DNA of 64,000 nt from assembly GCF_037055355.1 (NCBI RefSeq), contig NZ_CP146350.1, forward strand, positions 8,083,001 through 8,147,000, in the 5' to 3' direction. The stretch comes from Streptomyces sp. DG1A-41. GTDB lineage: Bacteria; Actinomycetota; Actinomycetes; Streptomycetales; Streptomycetaceae. The notes beneath the pieces are model-generated. The model was not told the origin of the DNA. It ran no database searches and was given only the letters and a program-made list of their open reading frames with translations. The translations under genes were made by a program, and so were the position numbers. This document shows positions 11,128-20,294 of this stretch, one piece after another (within the stretch, counting starts at the first letter, position 1; each line of letters begins with the position of its first letter).

Positions 11128-12249
11128 ATGAGGCGCTTGGGGACCACGCGACCGACGGGACCGACGGGACGAACACGGGGCAGGGTGACCGGAGTGGCGG
11201 CGGGCGCGGCGGCACTGGTCGCACTGGCGGCCCTGACCGCCGTACCGGCGCAGGCGCACGAGCCGGAGCGCCGGGTGCCGCACTGGGAGCTCAAGGACAC
11301 CGGCACCCCGGAGGTACGGTTCCGCGGCCTGGCCGCCGTCAGCCGGAACACCGCCTGGCTCGCCGGGACCGGAGGCACCGTCATGCGCACCACCGACGGC
11401 GGCACGACCTGGCGGAACGTCTCGCCCCCGGGTGCGGCGGAGTTGCAGTTCCGGGATGTCGAGGCGTTCGACGCGCGCCGGGCCGTGGTCCTGGCCATCG
11501 GCGAGGGCGAGGCGTCCCGCGTGTACCGCACCGACGACGGCGGGGCGACCTGGACGGAGACCTTCCGCAACACCGATCCGAAGGCCTTCTACGACTGCCT
11601 CGCCTTCTTCGACCACCGCCACGGCCTCGCGATGAGCGACCCGGTGGACGGGAAGTTCCGCATCCTGTCGACCCGTGACGGCGGCCGCACCTGGAAGGTG
11701 CTGCCGGACGAGGGTATGCCGGCCGCGCAGGAGGGCGAGGCCGGATTCGCCGCGAGCGGCCAGTGCCTGGTCACCTCCGGGCCGAAGGACGTCTGGCTCG
11801 CCACCGGCGGGGCCGCACGCGCGCGCGTGCTTCACTCCGCCGACCGGGGACGCACCTGGACGGCCGGCGACACACTCCTCCCGGCGGGCGGCCCGGCCCG
11901 CGGCGTCTTCGCGCTGGCCTTCCGCGACCGCACCCACGGACTCGCCGTCGGCGGCGACTTCACCCCCGGCCGGCCCTCGCCCGACGCCGCCGCGCGCACC
12001 GGCGACGGCGGCCGCACCTGGCGCCCCGCCGCCGCACCCCCGCCCGCCTACCGCTCCGGCGTCGCCTGGCTCCCGCACCGCCGCACCGCCGCCCTCGCCG
12101 TCGGTCCCACCGGCACCGACCTCACCACGGACGGCGGCCACACCTGGCGCACGGTCGACACCGGCTCCTACGACACCGTCGACTGCCCCCCGGACCAAGG
12201 GTGCTGGGCCGCCGGTGAAAAGGGGCGGGTTGCCCGCCTGGAGCATTGA
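11128..12249 (+). CDS. Secreted BNR/Ycf48-like beta-propeller protein
   Basis: 373 aa. An Arg-rich N-terminus and hydrophobic stretch (about residues 18-35) ending in VPAQAHE form a signal peptide. The mature protein repeats blade motifs such as TTDGGTTWRNV, RTDDGGATWTE, STRDGGRTWKV, SADRGRTWTAG, RTGDGGRTWRP and TTDGGHTWRTV, i.e. six Asp-box (BNR) blades. This is the fold of Ycf48/HCF136-like proteins and sialidase-type propellers, but sialidase catalytic residues are not evident. Extracellular role unknown. It is transcribed from its own leaderless-type promoter and is divergent from the ssgD-like gene. Confidence 0.8.
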   Translation: MRRLGTTRPTGPTGRTRGRVTGVAAGAAALVALAALTAVPAQAHEPERRVPHWELKDTGTPEVRFRGLAAVSRNTAWLAGTGGTVMRTTDGGTTWRNVSPPGAAELQFRDVEAFDARRAVVLAIGEGEASRVYRTDDGGATWTETFRNTDPKAFYDCLAFFDHRHGLAMSDPVDGKFRILSTRDGGRTWKVLPDEGMPAAQEGEAGFAASGQCLVTSGPKDVWLATGGAARARVLHSADRGRTWTAGDTLLPAGGPARGVFALAFRDRTHGLAVGGDFTPGRPSPDAAARTGDGGRTWRPAAAPPPAYRSGVAWLPHRRTAALAVGPTGTDLTTDGGHTWRTVDTGSYDTVDCPPDQGCWAAGEKGRVARLEH

Positions 12250-12318
12250 GCGCGCGGTACGCCCTGATTGTTGGCAGTGTGGGTACTCGTTCACTGAGTT
12301 GAAAGGAAGTGAGCGGTC

Positions 12319-12642
12319 ATGCCACGCGGTTCGAGCTCCAAGCGGGAGCGCCAGTACGAGCACATCAAGAAGAGTGCGCAGGACCGGGGCGAGAGCACCG
12401 GCCGCGCCAAGGAGATCGCCGGGCGGACGGTGAACAAGGAACGCGCCCGCTCCGGCGAGTCGAAGACGGCCAGCCGCACCTCCACCAAGGACATGTCGTC
12501 CGGCAAGCGCGGCGGCCAGCGGTCCGGCCAGGGCTCCCAGGGCCCCACCTACGACCAGCTGTACCAGGAGGCCAAGCGCCGCGGCGTCGAAGGCCGTTCC
12601 AACATGAACAAGAGCCAGCTCCAGCGCGCGCTGGGCAAGTGA
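12319..12642 (+). CDS. Small basic protein with Rho-N/SAP-like C-terminus
   Basis: 107 aa, highly charged (KRERQYEHIKKSAQDRGEST, then Ser/Gly/Lys-rich), with a C-terminal helix-turn-helix-like piece TYDQLYQEAKRRGVEGRSNM followed by NKSQLQRALG. That piece resembles the Rho N-terminal/SAP nucleic-acid-binding helix pair. Similar Streptomyces proteins are often labelled plasmid stabilisation proteins without evidence. The GGAAG sequence 11 bases before ATG is an adequate ribosome site. Probably nucleic-acid-associated; function not known. Confidence 0.75.
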   Translation: MPRGSSSKRERQYEHIKKSAQDRGESTGRAKEIAGRTVNKERARSGESKTASRTSTKDMSSGKRGGQRSGQGSQGPTYDQLYQEAKRRGVEGRSNMNKSQLQRALGK

Positions 12643-12725
12643 GCCGCACGAGCCCGTCGGGACTCCCGGGTCCCGCCGGCCTTCGCGCGGACCCGGGCCC
12701 GGCAGCCCATAGGCTCAGAGGCACC

Positions 12726-13418
12726 ATGACGACCGTACGCACCCCCGAGGACTGGCCCGCCACCGAGGAACAGGCCCGCGCAGTCCAGGACGAACTCCGC
12801 GAACGCGTGATCCTCGACGAACCGGGGCCGCCGCCCGGAACGGGTCATGTGACGGGGGTCGACGTCGCGTACGACGACGAACGGGACGTCGTCGCGGCGG
12901 CCGCGGTCGTGCTGGACGCGTCGAGTCTCGGCGTCGTCGCCGAGGCCACCGCGGTGGGCCGGGTCTCCTTCCCCTACGTGCCCGGACTGCTCGCCTTCCG
13001 CGAGGTCCCCACGGTCCTCGCCGCCCTCGACGCCCTGCCGTGCCCGCCCGGCCTGGTGGTCTGCGACGGCTACGGCCTTGCCCACCCCCGCCGCTTCGGC
13101 CTCGCGAGCCACCTCGGCGTCCTGACAGGCCTGCCCACGATCGGCGTCGCCAAGAACCCGTTCACCTTCGCCTACGACGACCCGGACACCCCGCGCGGCA
13201 GCACCTCCGCGCTGCTCGCCGGCTCCGAGGAGGTCGGCCGCGCCCTGCGCACGCGCGACGGCGTCAAGCCGGTCTTCGTCTCCGTCGGCCACCGCGTGAC
13301 CCTGGCGAACGCCTGCGCCCACACCCTCGCGCTGACCCCCGAGTACCGCCTCCCGGAGACCACGCGCAGGGCGGACGCGCTGTGCCGGAAGGCGCTGCGG
13401 GAGACCTATTCCGCCTGA
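12726..13418 (+). CDS. nfi: Endonuclease V (deoxyinosine 3' endonuclease)
   Basis: 230 aa. Endonuclease V cleaves the second phosphodiester bond 3' to deoxyinosine (or inosine in RNA). Family marks: GVDVAYDD with the catalytic Asp, FPYVPGLLAFREVP, VVCDGYGLAHPRRFGLASHL with the second metal-binding Asp, and IGVAKNPF. Length is normal (about 220-230). ATG 12726 follows TAGGCT (12710-12715) by ten bases and has no clear ribosome site, so it may be leaderless. The 3' end overlaps the convergent small gene by 13 bases. Confidence 0.92.
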   Translation: MTTVRTPEDWPATEEQARAVQDELRERVILDEPGPPPGTGHVTGVDVAYDDERDVVAAAAVVLDASSLGVVAEATAVGRVSFPYVPGLLAFREVPTVLAALDALPCPPGLVVCDGYGLAHPRRFGLASHLGVLTGLPTIGVAKNPFTFAYDDPDTPRGSTSALLAGSEEVGRALRTRDGVKPVFVSVGHRVTLANACAHTLALTPEYRLPETTRRADALCRKALRETYSA

Positions 13419-13600
13419 TCGGCCACGCTCCAGCGGCCCACCTCGCGGTACTCCGAGTCGTAGATGACCGACCCGTCCCCGGGCCGGAGCGCGTAGTGGC
13501 GCAGATTGCCGCCCCAGTACCTGAGGATCCGGCCCAGCTCGCCCGCCGGGTCCTCGGTCAACGCCGCGTCGTCCATGGTGACTTCGAGAAGGAACTTCAT
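13406..13600 (-). CDS. Conserved small hypothetical protein
   Basis: 64 aa beginning MKFLLEVTMDDAAL and ending in EYREVGRWSVADQAE. The MKFLLEV strand followed by a helix (LGRILRYWGGNL) and two strands suggests a compact alpha/beta fold; no known motif was identified. No signal peptide or membrane segment. A perfect AT-rich inverted repeat lies three bases upstream of the ATG, over the place of the ribosome site, so expression is probably repressed by a palindrome-binding regulator. Confidence 0.7.
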   Translation of the reverse strand: MKFLLEVTMDDAALTEDPAGELGRILRYWGGNLRHYALRPGDGSVIYDSEYREVGRWSVADQAE

Positions 13601-13603
13601 GCC

Positions 13604-13621
13604 TTCAATGGTTTCATTGAA
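13604..13621 (-). promoter_or_regulatory. AT-rich palindromic operator candidate
   Basis: TTCAATG-GTTT-CATTGAA is a perfect 7-bp inverted repeat with a 4-bp centre, three bases before the start of the 64-aa gene. Such an AT-rich 18-mer stands out against the GC-rich surroundings and has the size of MarR- or HxlR-type operators. The binding protein is unknown. Confidence 0.5.
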
Positions 13622-13779
13622 CCCCTTCTTGGCACTTTCCGAGCTGTCGCCAGGAGCGGTCGGCGGAAAGCCTCAAGCCGGGGGGCGGGGGCTGCCCAGG
13701 GCGGGCCGGCAGATCTGAGTACCGGCTCTGAGTACCTGTACGGATGCCCGCCCCCAACCCGGTCGGCAGGCTGGGGCGC

Positions 13780-13926
13780 ATGACAACGCACCGCGCCCCC
13801 AAGCCTGTTGCCGGCCCGACCCAGACCGTCGAGCGGGCCGTCACCATAGGGCTGATCCTCGCCGTGCTGGCGGGCCTCGGCTGGATCGCCGGGATGATCT
13901 ACACGATCGCCGAGTGGCCGCTGTAG
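13780..13926 (+). CDS. Single-pass small membrane protein
   Basis: 48 aa from ATG 13780 (or 60 aa from ATG 13744). One transmembrane helix, AVTIGLILAVLAGLGWIAGM, spans most of the C-terminal half. The upstream region holds a direct repeat CTGAGTACC about 15 bases apart (near 13714 and 13729), which may be a regulator site or chance. No function can be given; short one-helix proteins of this type are common in Streptomyces. Confidence 0.6.
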   Translation: MTTHRAPKPVAGPTQTVERAVTIGLILAVLAGLGWIAGMIYTIAEWPL

Positions 13927-13950
13927 GACCTTCGCGCCGCAGCAGACCCT

Positions 13951-15126
13951 TCAGCGGGTCGACGCGACGCGGAAGCGGATGCCCGCCGCGCGCAGCCGGT
14001 CGATCAGCGCGTCGCCCATCGCCACCGCCGTGGTGACCTGACCCGCCGTCTCCGGAAGGTCGTCGAAGGCCAGGCACAACGCCGACTCGGCGAGCATCTT
14101 CGCCGTCTCGTCGTAGCCGGGATCGCCGCCCGAGACCTCCGTGTACACCCGCCTGCTGCTGCCCTCGCCCACGAAGCGCAGGGAGAACCAGCTCTTCGCC
14201 CGCTTCTCGGGGCTCGGCCCGTCCCCGGGCTTGAGCCGACCGGACAACCAGCGCCGCGCCGGCGGCACCTGGGCCGCCGCCACCAGGGCGCCGACGGCCG
14301 CGACACCGCCCACCGCGACGGGCAGGTGCCGGACGGCCGCGTACTGCCGGTAGCGGAAGTCGGGGCCGTACCGGTCGAGGGCCGACGCAGACCGCCGCAC
14401 GATCTGCGGGTCGATGGTCGGCATCGGCAGCGCCCACGCGCCGACCTCCTTGGCGAACCGCGGCGCACCCGTCGGCGCCGACGCCCGCCGGCCCACCAGC
14501 CGCGGTTCGTGCCGCCGCCGGTCCCGCGCGGCCGCCGCCATCTCCCGCTGCCGCGCGAACTGGTTGAGGGCGGAGGCGAAGGTCCCGCCCGAGAACGCCG
14601 CGTCGGCGGTGACGAAGCCCTCCACGGTCAGCGGCACGTCCTCGGGCAGCTGCCGCACGGTGAAGTACACGCCCAGGTCGTGCGGGATCGAGTCGAACCC
14701 GGCGGCGTGCACCAGCCGTGCCCCCGTCTCACGTGCGCGTGCGTCGTGCCGGACGTACATCAGGTCCACGAACTCGGGCTCGCCGCAGAGGTCGAGGTAG
14801 TCGGTCCCGGTGTCCGCGCAGGCGGCGACGAGTTCCTCGCCGTACGTCACGTACGGGCCGACCGTCGTGGCCACCACACGCGCCTGCTCGGCGAGGGCGC
14901 GCACCGAGGCCGGATCGGAGACGTCCGCCCGCAGCACCCCGACCTCCGCGCCGCCGAGCCGCTCCCGCAGCCGCTCCAGCTTCTCCGCGTCGCGGCCCGC
15001 GATCGCCCAGCGCAGCCCCTCGGGCGCGTGGGCCGCGAGGTACTCCGCGGTGAGCGCCCCGGCGAAACTCGTGGCTCCGAAGAGCACGATGTCGTACGGA
15101 CGGTCCGTCCTGCTTTGCCTGCTCAT
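13951..15126 (-). CDS. Saccharopine-dehydrogenase-like NAD(P)-binding oxidoreductase
   Basis: 391 aa. N-terminal Rossmann motif IVLFGATSFAGALTAEYLA, then DVSDPASVRALAEQARVV and TTVGPYVTYGEELV, which are hallmarks of the family containing saccharopine dehydrogenase and mycobacterial trans-acting enoyl reductase (Rv2953 type). A hydrophobic stretch around residues 275-290 suggests membrane association, common in this group. It probably reduces an unsaturated acyl or polyketide intermediate; no polyketide synthase is nearby, so the substrate is unknown. GAGAGGTGTC precedes ATG 15126. It is divergent from the YjbR gene. Confidence 0.8.
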   Translation of the reverse strand: MSRQSRTDRPYDIVLFGATSFAGALTAEYLAAHAPEGLRWAIAGRDAEKLERLRERLGGAEVGVLRADVSDPASVRALAEQARVVATTVGPYVTYGEELVAACADTGTDYLDLCGEPEFVDLMYVRHDARARETGARLVHAAGFDSIPHDLGVYFTVRQLPEDVPLTVEGFVTADAAFSGGTFASALNQFARQREMAAAARDRRRHEPRLVGRRASAPTGAPRFAKEVGAWALPMPTIDPQIVRRSASALDRYGPDFRYRQYAAVRHLPVAVGGVAAVGALVAAAQVPPARRWLSGRLKPGDGPSPEKRAKSWFSLRFVGEGSSRRVYTEVSGGDPGYDETAKMLAESALCLAFDDLPETAGQVTTAVAMGDALIDRLRAAGIRFRVASTR

Positions 15127-15217
15127 GACACCTCTCGGTCGTGCAGCCCGTGCCGCTGTCGGTGGCCGAGGCTAGCGTGAGGAGTGCGGAGCCCGACGAC
15201 GAGCCCGGAGGACCACG

Positions 15218-15598
15218 ATGGCCGTGCCCAGGAATGCCCTGAAGAAGTGGGAAAGAGTGCGCGCGTTCGCGCTGGGGCTGCCGGGTGCCGTCGAGGAGTT
15301 CCCCTGGGGCGAGTCCGTCGCGAAGGTCAACAAGAAGGTGTTCGTCTTCCTCGGCGTCGAGGACGGCAGTTACCCCCTGGGTGTGACGGTGAAGCTCAGG
15401 GACGCGACGGCCCACGCGCACGCACTGGCCTGCCCCGGCGCCGAGCCCGCCGGATACGGCCTGGGCAGGGCGGGCTGGGTGAGCATCCCCCTGGAGCGGC
15501 AGGGCGCCCCGGCCGCGGAGGTGCTCTGCGACTGGGTGGAGGAGAGCTACCGGGTGATCGCGCCGAAGCGGCTGATAGGGGAGCTGGACGGAAGCTGA
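15218..15598 (+). CDS. MmcQ/YjbR family protein
   Basis: 126 aa. The pattern [44 protein letters not shown] and GWVSIPLE is that of MmcQ/YjbR proteins, which have a CyaY-like DNA-binding fold. Precise role not established. Ribosome site GGAGG lies six bases before ATG 15218, and a TAGCGT -10-like element at 15174-15179 could drive it. Cytoplasmic, no membrane segments. Confidence 0.8.
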   Translation: MAVPRNALKKWERVRAFALGLPGAVEEFPWGESVAKVNKKVFVFLGVEDGSYPLGVTVKLRDATAHAHALACPGAEPAGYGLGRAGWVSIPLERQGAPAAEVLCDWVEESYRVIAPKRLIGELDGS

Positions 15599-15613
15599 CC
15601 TCGTCCGGCAGAT

Positions 15614-15667
15614 TGCTAAGCGCTTGCTCGTTCAGGTCTTGTGCCGAGTGGAACGCGTTCTTAGCAT
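15614..15667 (+). promoter_or_regulatory. Promoter with TetR/acyl-CoA-type operator candidates for the fatty-acid operon
   Basis: TTGTGC (15639-15644), a 17-base spacer and TAGCAT (15662-15667) make a good vegetative promoter for the CoA-transferase gene. TGCTAAGCGCTTGCTCG at 15614-15630 has the AAGCGCTTG core seen in operators of TetR-family acyl-CoA regulators. A perfect 10-bp palindrome GAACGCGTTC (15651-15660) lies inside the spacer and is a second operator candidate. The regulators are not identified. Confidence 0.5.
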
Positions 15668-15708
15668 CACCGGTGTTACATCAGTTGTGTCACAGCACTG
15701 GGGGCTGG

Positions 15709-16854
15709 ATGACCACGGCAAGGACGCCAGGACAGGGGCCGCTCACCGGCGTGCGCGTCGTCGAGCTGGCCGGCATCGGGCCCGGCCCGTTCGCCGCCAT
15801 GCTCCTGGCCGACCTCGGCGCCGACGTCGTGCGCGTGGACCGCCCGGGCGGCCCAGGCCTCGCGATCGACCCGGCGTACGACGTCACCAACCGCAACAAG
15901 CGCTCGGTGGTCGTCGACCTGAAGTCCCCGGACGGCCCCGCCCGCGTGCTCGACCTCGCCGCCCGCGCCGACATCCTGGTCGAGGGCTACCGGCCCGGCG
16001 TCGCCGAGCGCCTCGGCGTGGGACCCGAGCCGTGCCACGCCCGCAACCCGGCCCTCGTCTACGGCCGGATGACCGGCTGGGGCCAGGACGGCCCGCTCGC
16101 CGACCGCGCCGGACACGACATCGCGTACATCGCCCCCACCGGCACCCTCGGCATGATCGGCCGGCCGGACGAGCCGCCGTCGGTCCCGGCCAACCTGCTC
16201 GGCGACTACGCGGGCGGCTCCCTCTACCTCGTCGTCGGCGTCCTCGCCGCCCTGCACCACGCGCGCGCGACCGGCACCGGCCAGGTCGTCGACGCCGCCA
16301 TCGTCGACGGCGTCTGTCACCTCGCCACGATGATCCACGGCATGCTCGCCGCCGGCGGCTGGCAGGACCGCCGCGGCGCCAACCTCCTGGACGGCGGCTG
16401 CCCCTACTACGGGACGTACGAGACGGCCGACGGCCGGCACATGGCCGTCGGCGCCCTGGAGCCGCGGTTCTACGAGGAGTTCCTCGCCCTCCTCGGCGTC
16501 GAGGACCAGGCCGCCGCCCGCAAGGACGTCACCCGGTGGGGCGAACTGCGCGAACAGATCGCCGCCCGCTTCAAGACCCGGACCAGGGACGAGTGGACGG
16601 CCCTCTTCGACGGCTCCGACGCGTGCGTGGCGCCCGTGCTGTCGCTGCGCGAGGCCCCGCACCATCCGCACCTGTCCGCCCGCGGCACCTTCACCGACCA
16701 CGGCGGCATCACTCAGCCGGCCCCGGCCCCCCGCTTCTCCGCGACCCCGACCTCCGTCCGCACCGGCCCGGCCCGGCCGGGCGCCGACACGGCGGACGTC
16801 GCCCGGGACTGGGACCTCCCCGGGCTCCTACCGTCGTCCCGCCCCCCTCAGTGA
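15709..16854 (+). CDS. Family III CoA transferase / alpha-methylacyl-CoA racemase-like
   Basis: 381 aa. The N-terminus [20 protein letters not shown] plus [11 protein letters not shown] is the CoA-binding start of family III CoA-transferases. [30 protein letters not shown] and [20 protein letters not shown] carry the conserved residues, including the Asp after GH used in AMACR catalysis. It most resembles alpha-methylacyl-CoA racemase, which epimerises 2-methyl-branched acyl-CoAs before beta-oxidation. That fits the thiolase and FadB-like genes directly downstream. Start ATG 15709 has GGGGCTGG next to it. Confidence 0.85.
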   Translation: MTTARTPGQGPLTGVRVVELAGIGPGPFAAMLLADLGADVVRVDRPGGPGLAIDPAYDVTNRNKRSVVVDLKSPDGPARVLDLAARADILVEGYRPGVAERLGVGPEPCHARNPALVYGRMTGWGQDGPLADRAGHDIAYIAPTGTLGMIGRPDEPPSVPANLLGDYAGGSLYLVVGVLAALHHARATGTGQVVDAAIVDGVCHLATMIHGMLAAGGWQDRRGANLLDGGCPYYGTYETADGRHMAVGALEPRFYEEFLALLGVEDQAAARKDVTRWGELREQIAARFKTRTRDEWTALFDGSDACVAPVLSLREAPHHPHLSARGTFTDHGGITQPAPAPRFSATPTSVRTGPARPGADTADVARDWDLPGLLPSSRPPQ

Positions 16855-16865
16855 AAGGCCTCCTC

Positions 16866-18080
16866 GTGAGCACCGAAGCGTATGTGTACGACGCGATCCG
16901 CACTCCGCGCGGGCGCGGCAAGGCAGGCGGCGCCCTGCACGGCACCAAGCCCATCGACCTGGTCGTCGGACTCATCCACGAGATCCGCGCCCGCTTCCCG
17001 GACCTGGACCCTGCCGCCGTCGACGACATCGTGCTCGGCGTCGTCGGGCCGGTCGGTGACCAGGGCTCCGACATCGCCAGGATCGCCGCCATCGCCGCGG
17101 GGCTGCCCGACACGGTGGCCGGCGTGCAGGAGAACCGCTTCTGTGCCTCGGGCCTGGAGGCCGTCAACCTGGCCGCCGCCAAGGTCCGTTCCGGCTGGGA
17201 GGACCTCGTCCTCGCGGGCGGCGTCGAGTCGATGTCGCGGGTGCCGATGGCCTCCGACGGCGGTGCCTGGTTCAACGACCCGATGACCAACCTCCAGGTC
17301 AACTTCGTGCCGCAGGGCATCGGCGCCGACCTCATCGCCACCATCGAGGGCTTCTCGCGGCGGGACGTCGACGAGTACGCGGCCCTCTCCCAGGAGCGGG
17401 CGGCCACGGCCTGGAAGGAGGGGCGCTTCGACAAGTCCGTCGTCCCGGTCAAGGACCGCAGCGGCCTCGTCGTCCTCGACCACGACGAGCACATGCGCCC
17501 CGGCACCACCGCCGACTCCCTCGCCAAGCTGAAGCCGTCCTTCGCGGACATCGGGGAACTCGGCGGCTTCGACGCGGTCGCGCTCCAGCAGTACCACTGG
17601 GTGGAGGAGATCGACCACGTCCACCACGCGGGCAACTCCTCCGGCATCGTCGACGGCGCCTCGCTCGTCGCGATCGGCTCCAAGGAGGTCGGTGAGCGCT
17701 ACGGCCTCACGCCCCGCGCGCGGATCGTCTCCGCCGCCGTGTCCGGCTCCGAGCCCACCATCATGCTCACCGGCCCCGCACCCGCCACCCGCAAGGCCCT
17801 CGCCAAGGCCGGACTCACCATCGACGACATCGACCTCGTCGAGATCAACGAAGCGTTCGCGGCGGTCGTGCTCCGCTTCGTGAAGGACATGGACCTGTCC
17901 CTGAACAAGGTCAACGTCAACGGCGGCGCGATCGCGCTCGGCCACCCCCTCGGCGCGACCGGCGCCATGATCCTCGGCACGCTCGTCGACGAACTGGAGC
18001 GCCAGGACAAGCGCTACGGCCTCGCCACGCTGTGCGTCGGCGGCGGCATGGGCGTCGCGACCATCGTCGAGCGCATCTGA
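16866..18080 (+). CDS. Acetyl-CoA C-acyltransferase (thiolase, FadA-like)
   Basis: 404 aa thiolase that cleaves 3-ketoacyl-CoA with CoA in beta-oxidation. Catalytic Cys lies in [14 protein letters not shown]; the C-terminal [13 protein letters not shown] (His) and LCVGGGMG (Cys) motifs are intact. GTG 16866 is preceded by AAAGG at seven bases; an upstream GTG at 16851 overlaps the preceding stop. It follows the CoA-transferase gene by 11 bases and precedes the FadB-like gene by 33, so the three form one operon. Confidence 0.92.
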   Translation: MSTEAYVYDAIRTPRGRGKAGGALHGTKPIDLVVGLIHEIRARFPDLDPAAVDDIVLGVVGPVGDQGSDIARIAAIAAGLPDTVAGVQENRFCASGLEAVNLAAAKVRSGWEDLVLAGGVESMSRVPMASDGGAWFNDPMTNLQVNFVPQGIGADLIATIEGFSRRDVDEYAALSQERAATAWKEGRFDKSVVPVKDRSGLVVLDHDEHMRPGTTADSLAKLKPSFADIGELGGFDAVALQQYHWVEEIDHVHHAGNSSGIVDGASLVAIGSKEVGERYGLTPRARIVSAAVSGSEPTIMLTGPAPATRKALAKAGLTIDDIDLVEINEAFAAVVLRFVKDMDLSLNKVNVNGGAIALGHPLGATGAMILGTLVDELERQDKRYGLATLCVGGGMGVATIVERI

Positions 18081-18113
18081 CCACCTCCCGACGGATCACA
18101 CGGAGCACTCCAC

Positions 18114-20294
18114 ATGAGCACTGAGTCCACCACCATCCGCTGGGAACAGGACCGCACCGGCCTCGTCACCCTCGTTCTCGACGACCCGGACCAGTCCGCG
18201 AACACCATGAACCAGGCGTTCCGCGACTCCCTCGCCGTCGTCACCGACCGCCTGGAGGCCGAGAAGGACACCATCCGGGGCATCATCATCACCTCCGCGA
18301 AGAAGACCTTCTTCGCCGGCGGCGACCTGCGCGACCTGATCCGGGTCACGCCCGAGACGGCCCAGGAGCTGTTCGACGGCGGCATGGCGATCAAGCGGAA
18401 CCTGCGCCGCATCGAGACCCTCGGCAAGCCGGTCGTCGCCGCCCTCAACGGCGCCGCTCTGGGCGGCGGTTACGAGATCGCCCTGGCCTGCCACCACCGC
18501 GTCGCCCTCGATGCGCCCGGCTCCAAGATCGGCTGCCCCGAGGTCACCCTCGGCCTGCTGCCCGGAGGCGGCGGAGTCGTCCGCACCGTCCGCCTGCTCG
18601 GCATCGCCGACGCCCTGCTGAAGGTCCTCCTCCAGGGCACCCAGTACAGCCCGCGCCGCGCCCTGGAGAACGGCCTCGTCGACGACGTGGCCGAAACCCA
18701 GGAGGAACTCCTCGAAAAGGCCCGCGCCTTCATCGACGCCCACCCCGAGTCGCAGCAGCCCTGGGACAAGCCGGGGTACAAGATCCCGGGCGGCACCCCG
18801 GCCAACCCCAAGTTCGCGGCGAACCTGCCCGCCTTCCCGGCCACCCTGCGCAAGCAGACGAACGGCGCTCCCTACCCGGCCCCGCGCAACATCCTCGCGG
18901 CCGCCGTCGAGGGCTCCCAGGTCGACTTCGAGACCGCCCAGGTCATCGAGGCCCGCTACTTCGTGGAACTGGCCGCGGGCCAGACCTCGAAGAACATGAT
19001 CCAGACCTTCTTCTTCGACCTCCAGGCCGTCAACTCCGGCGTCAGCCGCCCCCAGGGCATCGAGCCCCGCCAGGTCCGCAAGGCCGCCGTCCTCGGCGCC
19101 GGGATGATGGGCGCCGGCATCGCCTACTCCTGTGCCCGCGCCGGCATCGACGTCGTCCTGAAGGACGTCTCCCTGGAGGCGGCCGTCAAGGGCAAGGGCT
19201 ACTCCGAGAAGCTGTGCGCCAAGGCCGTCGCCAAGGGCCGCACGACGCAGGAGAAATCCGACGCGCTGCTCGCTCGCATCACCCCCACCGCCGAGGTGCG
19301 GGACCTGGCGGGCTGCGACGCCGTCATCGAGGCCGTCTTCGAGGACACGTCCCTCAAGCACAAGGTGTTCCAGGAGGTCCAGCACGTCGTGGCGCCCGAC
19401 GCGCTGCTGTGCTCCAACACCTCCACCCTGCCCATCACCGCGCTCGCAGAAGGCGTGGAGCGCCAGGCCGACTTCATCGGACTGCACTTCTTCTCGCCGG
19501 TCGACAAGATGCCGCTCGTCGAGATCATCAAGGGTGAGCGCACGGGGCAGGAGGCCCTGGCCCGCGCCTTCGACCTGGTCCGGCAGATCAACAAGACGCC
19601 GATCGTCGTCAACGACTCGCGCGGCTTCTTCACCTCCCGCGTCATCGGGCACTTCATCAACGAGGGCGTCGCCATGGTCGGAGAGGGCATCGAGCCCGCG
19701 TCGGTCGAACAGGCCGCCGCCCAGGCGGGCTACCCGGCGAAGGTGCTGTCCCTGATGGACGAGCTGACGCTGACCCTGCCCCGAAAGATCCGGGCCGAGA
19801 CGAAGCGAGCCGTGGAGGAGGCGGGCGGCACCTGGACGCCCCACCCCGCCGAGGCCGTCGTCGACCGCATGGTCGACGAGTTCGGCCGCACGGGCCGCAG
19901 CGGCGGCGCCGGCTTCTACGACTACGGCGAGGACGGCAAGCGCGCCGGACTCTGGCCGGGCCTGCGCGAGCACTTCACGAAGCCCGGGTACCGGATCCCG
20001 TTCAAGGACATGCAGGAGCGCATGCTCTTCTCCGAGGCTCTGGACACCGTCCGGCTGCTGGAGGAGGGCGTGCTGACCTCCGTGGCCGACGCCAACATCG
20101 GCTCCGTCTTCGGCATCGGCTTCCCGGGCTGGACGGGTGGCGTGCTCCAGTACATCAACGGCTACGAGGGTGGCCTGCCCGGCTTCGTGGCACGCGCGCG
20201 TGAACTCGCCGAGCGCTACGGCGACCGGTTCACGCCGCCCGCACTGCTGGTGGAGAAGGCGGAGAAGGGGGAGCGGTTCGGCGACTCAGCCTGA
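18114..20294 (+). CDS. Bifunctional enoyl-CoA hydratase / 3-hydroxyacyl-CoA dehydrogenase (FadB-like)
   Basis: 726 aa. Residues 1-200 form a crotonase domain with the oxyanion segment FFAGGDLRDL and ALGGGYEIALACHHR. From about residue 320 a Rossmann domain (AVLGAGMMGAGIAYSCARAG) starts the NAD-dependent 3-hydroxyacyl-CoA dehydrogenase, with HFFSPVDKMPLVEI and DSRGFFTSR typical of the family, then the duplicated C-terminal helical domain. With the upstream thiolase it gives a trifunctional beta-oxidation complex. The stop overlaps the convergent MerR gene by nine bases. Confidence 0.95.
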   Translation: MSTESTTIRWEQDRTGLVTLVLDDPDQSANTMNQAFRDSLAVVTDRLEAEKDTIRGIIITSAKKTFFAGGDLRDLIRVTPETAQELFDGGMAIKRNLRRIETLGKPVVAALNGAALGGGYEIALACHHRVALDAPGSKIGCPEVTLGLLPGGGGVVRTVRLLGIADALLKVLLQGTQYSPRRALENGLVDDVAETQEELLEKARAFIDAHPESQQPWDKPGYKIPGGTPANPKFAANLPAFPATLRKQTNGAPYPAPRNILAAAVEGSQVDFETAQVIEARYFVELAAGQTSKNMIQTFFFDLQAVNSGVSRPQGIEPRQVRKAAVLGAGMMGAGIAYSCARAGIDVVLKDVSLEAAVKGKGYSEKLCAKAVAKGRTTQEKSDALLARITPTAEVRDLAGCDAVIEAVFEDTSLKHKVFQEVQHVVAPDALLCSNTSTLPITALAEGVERQADFIGLHFFSPVDKMPLVEIIKGERTGQEALARAFDLVRQINKTPIVVNDSRGFFTSRVIGHFINEGVAMVGEGIEPASVEQAAAQAGYPAKVLSLMDELTLTLPRKIRAETKRAVEEAGGTWTPHPAEAVVDRMVDEFGRTGRSGGAGFYDYGEDGKRAGLWPGLREHFTKPGYRIPFKDMQERMLFSEALDTVRLLEEGVLTSVADANIGSVFGIGFPGWTGGVLQYINGYEGGLPGFVARARELAERYGDRFTPPALLVEKAEKGERFGDSA

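Noticed and set aside
11003..12363. Overlapping minus-strand frames across the beta-propeller gene
   Set aside because: Composition typical of antisense frames; the plus-strand product has a signal peptide and six Asp-box blades.
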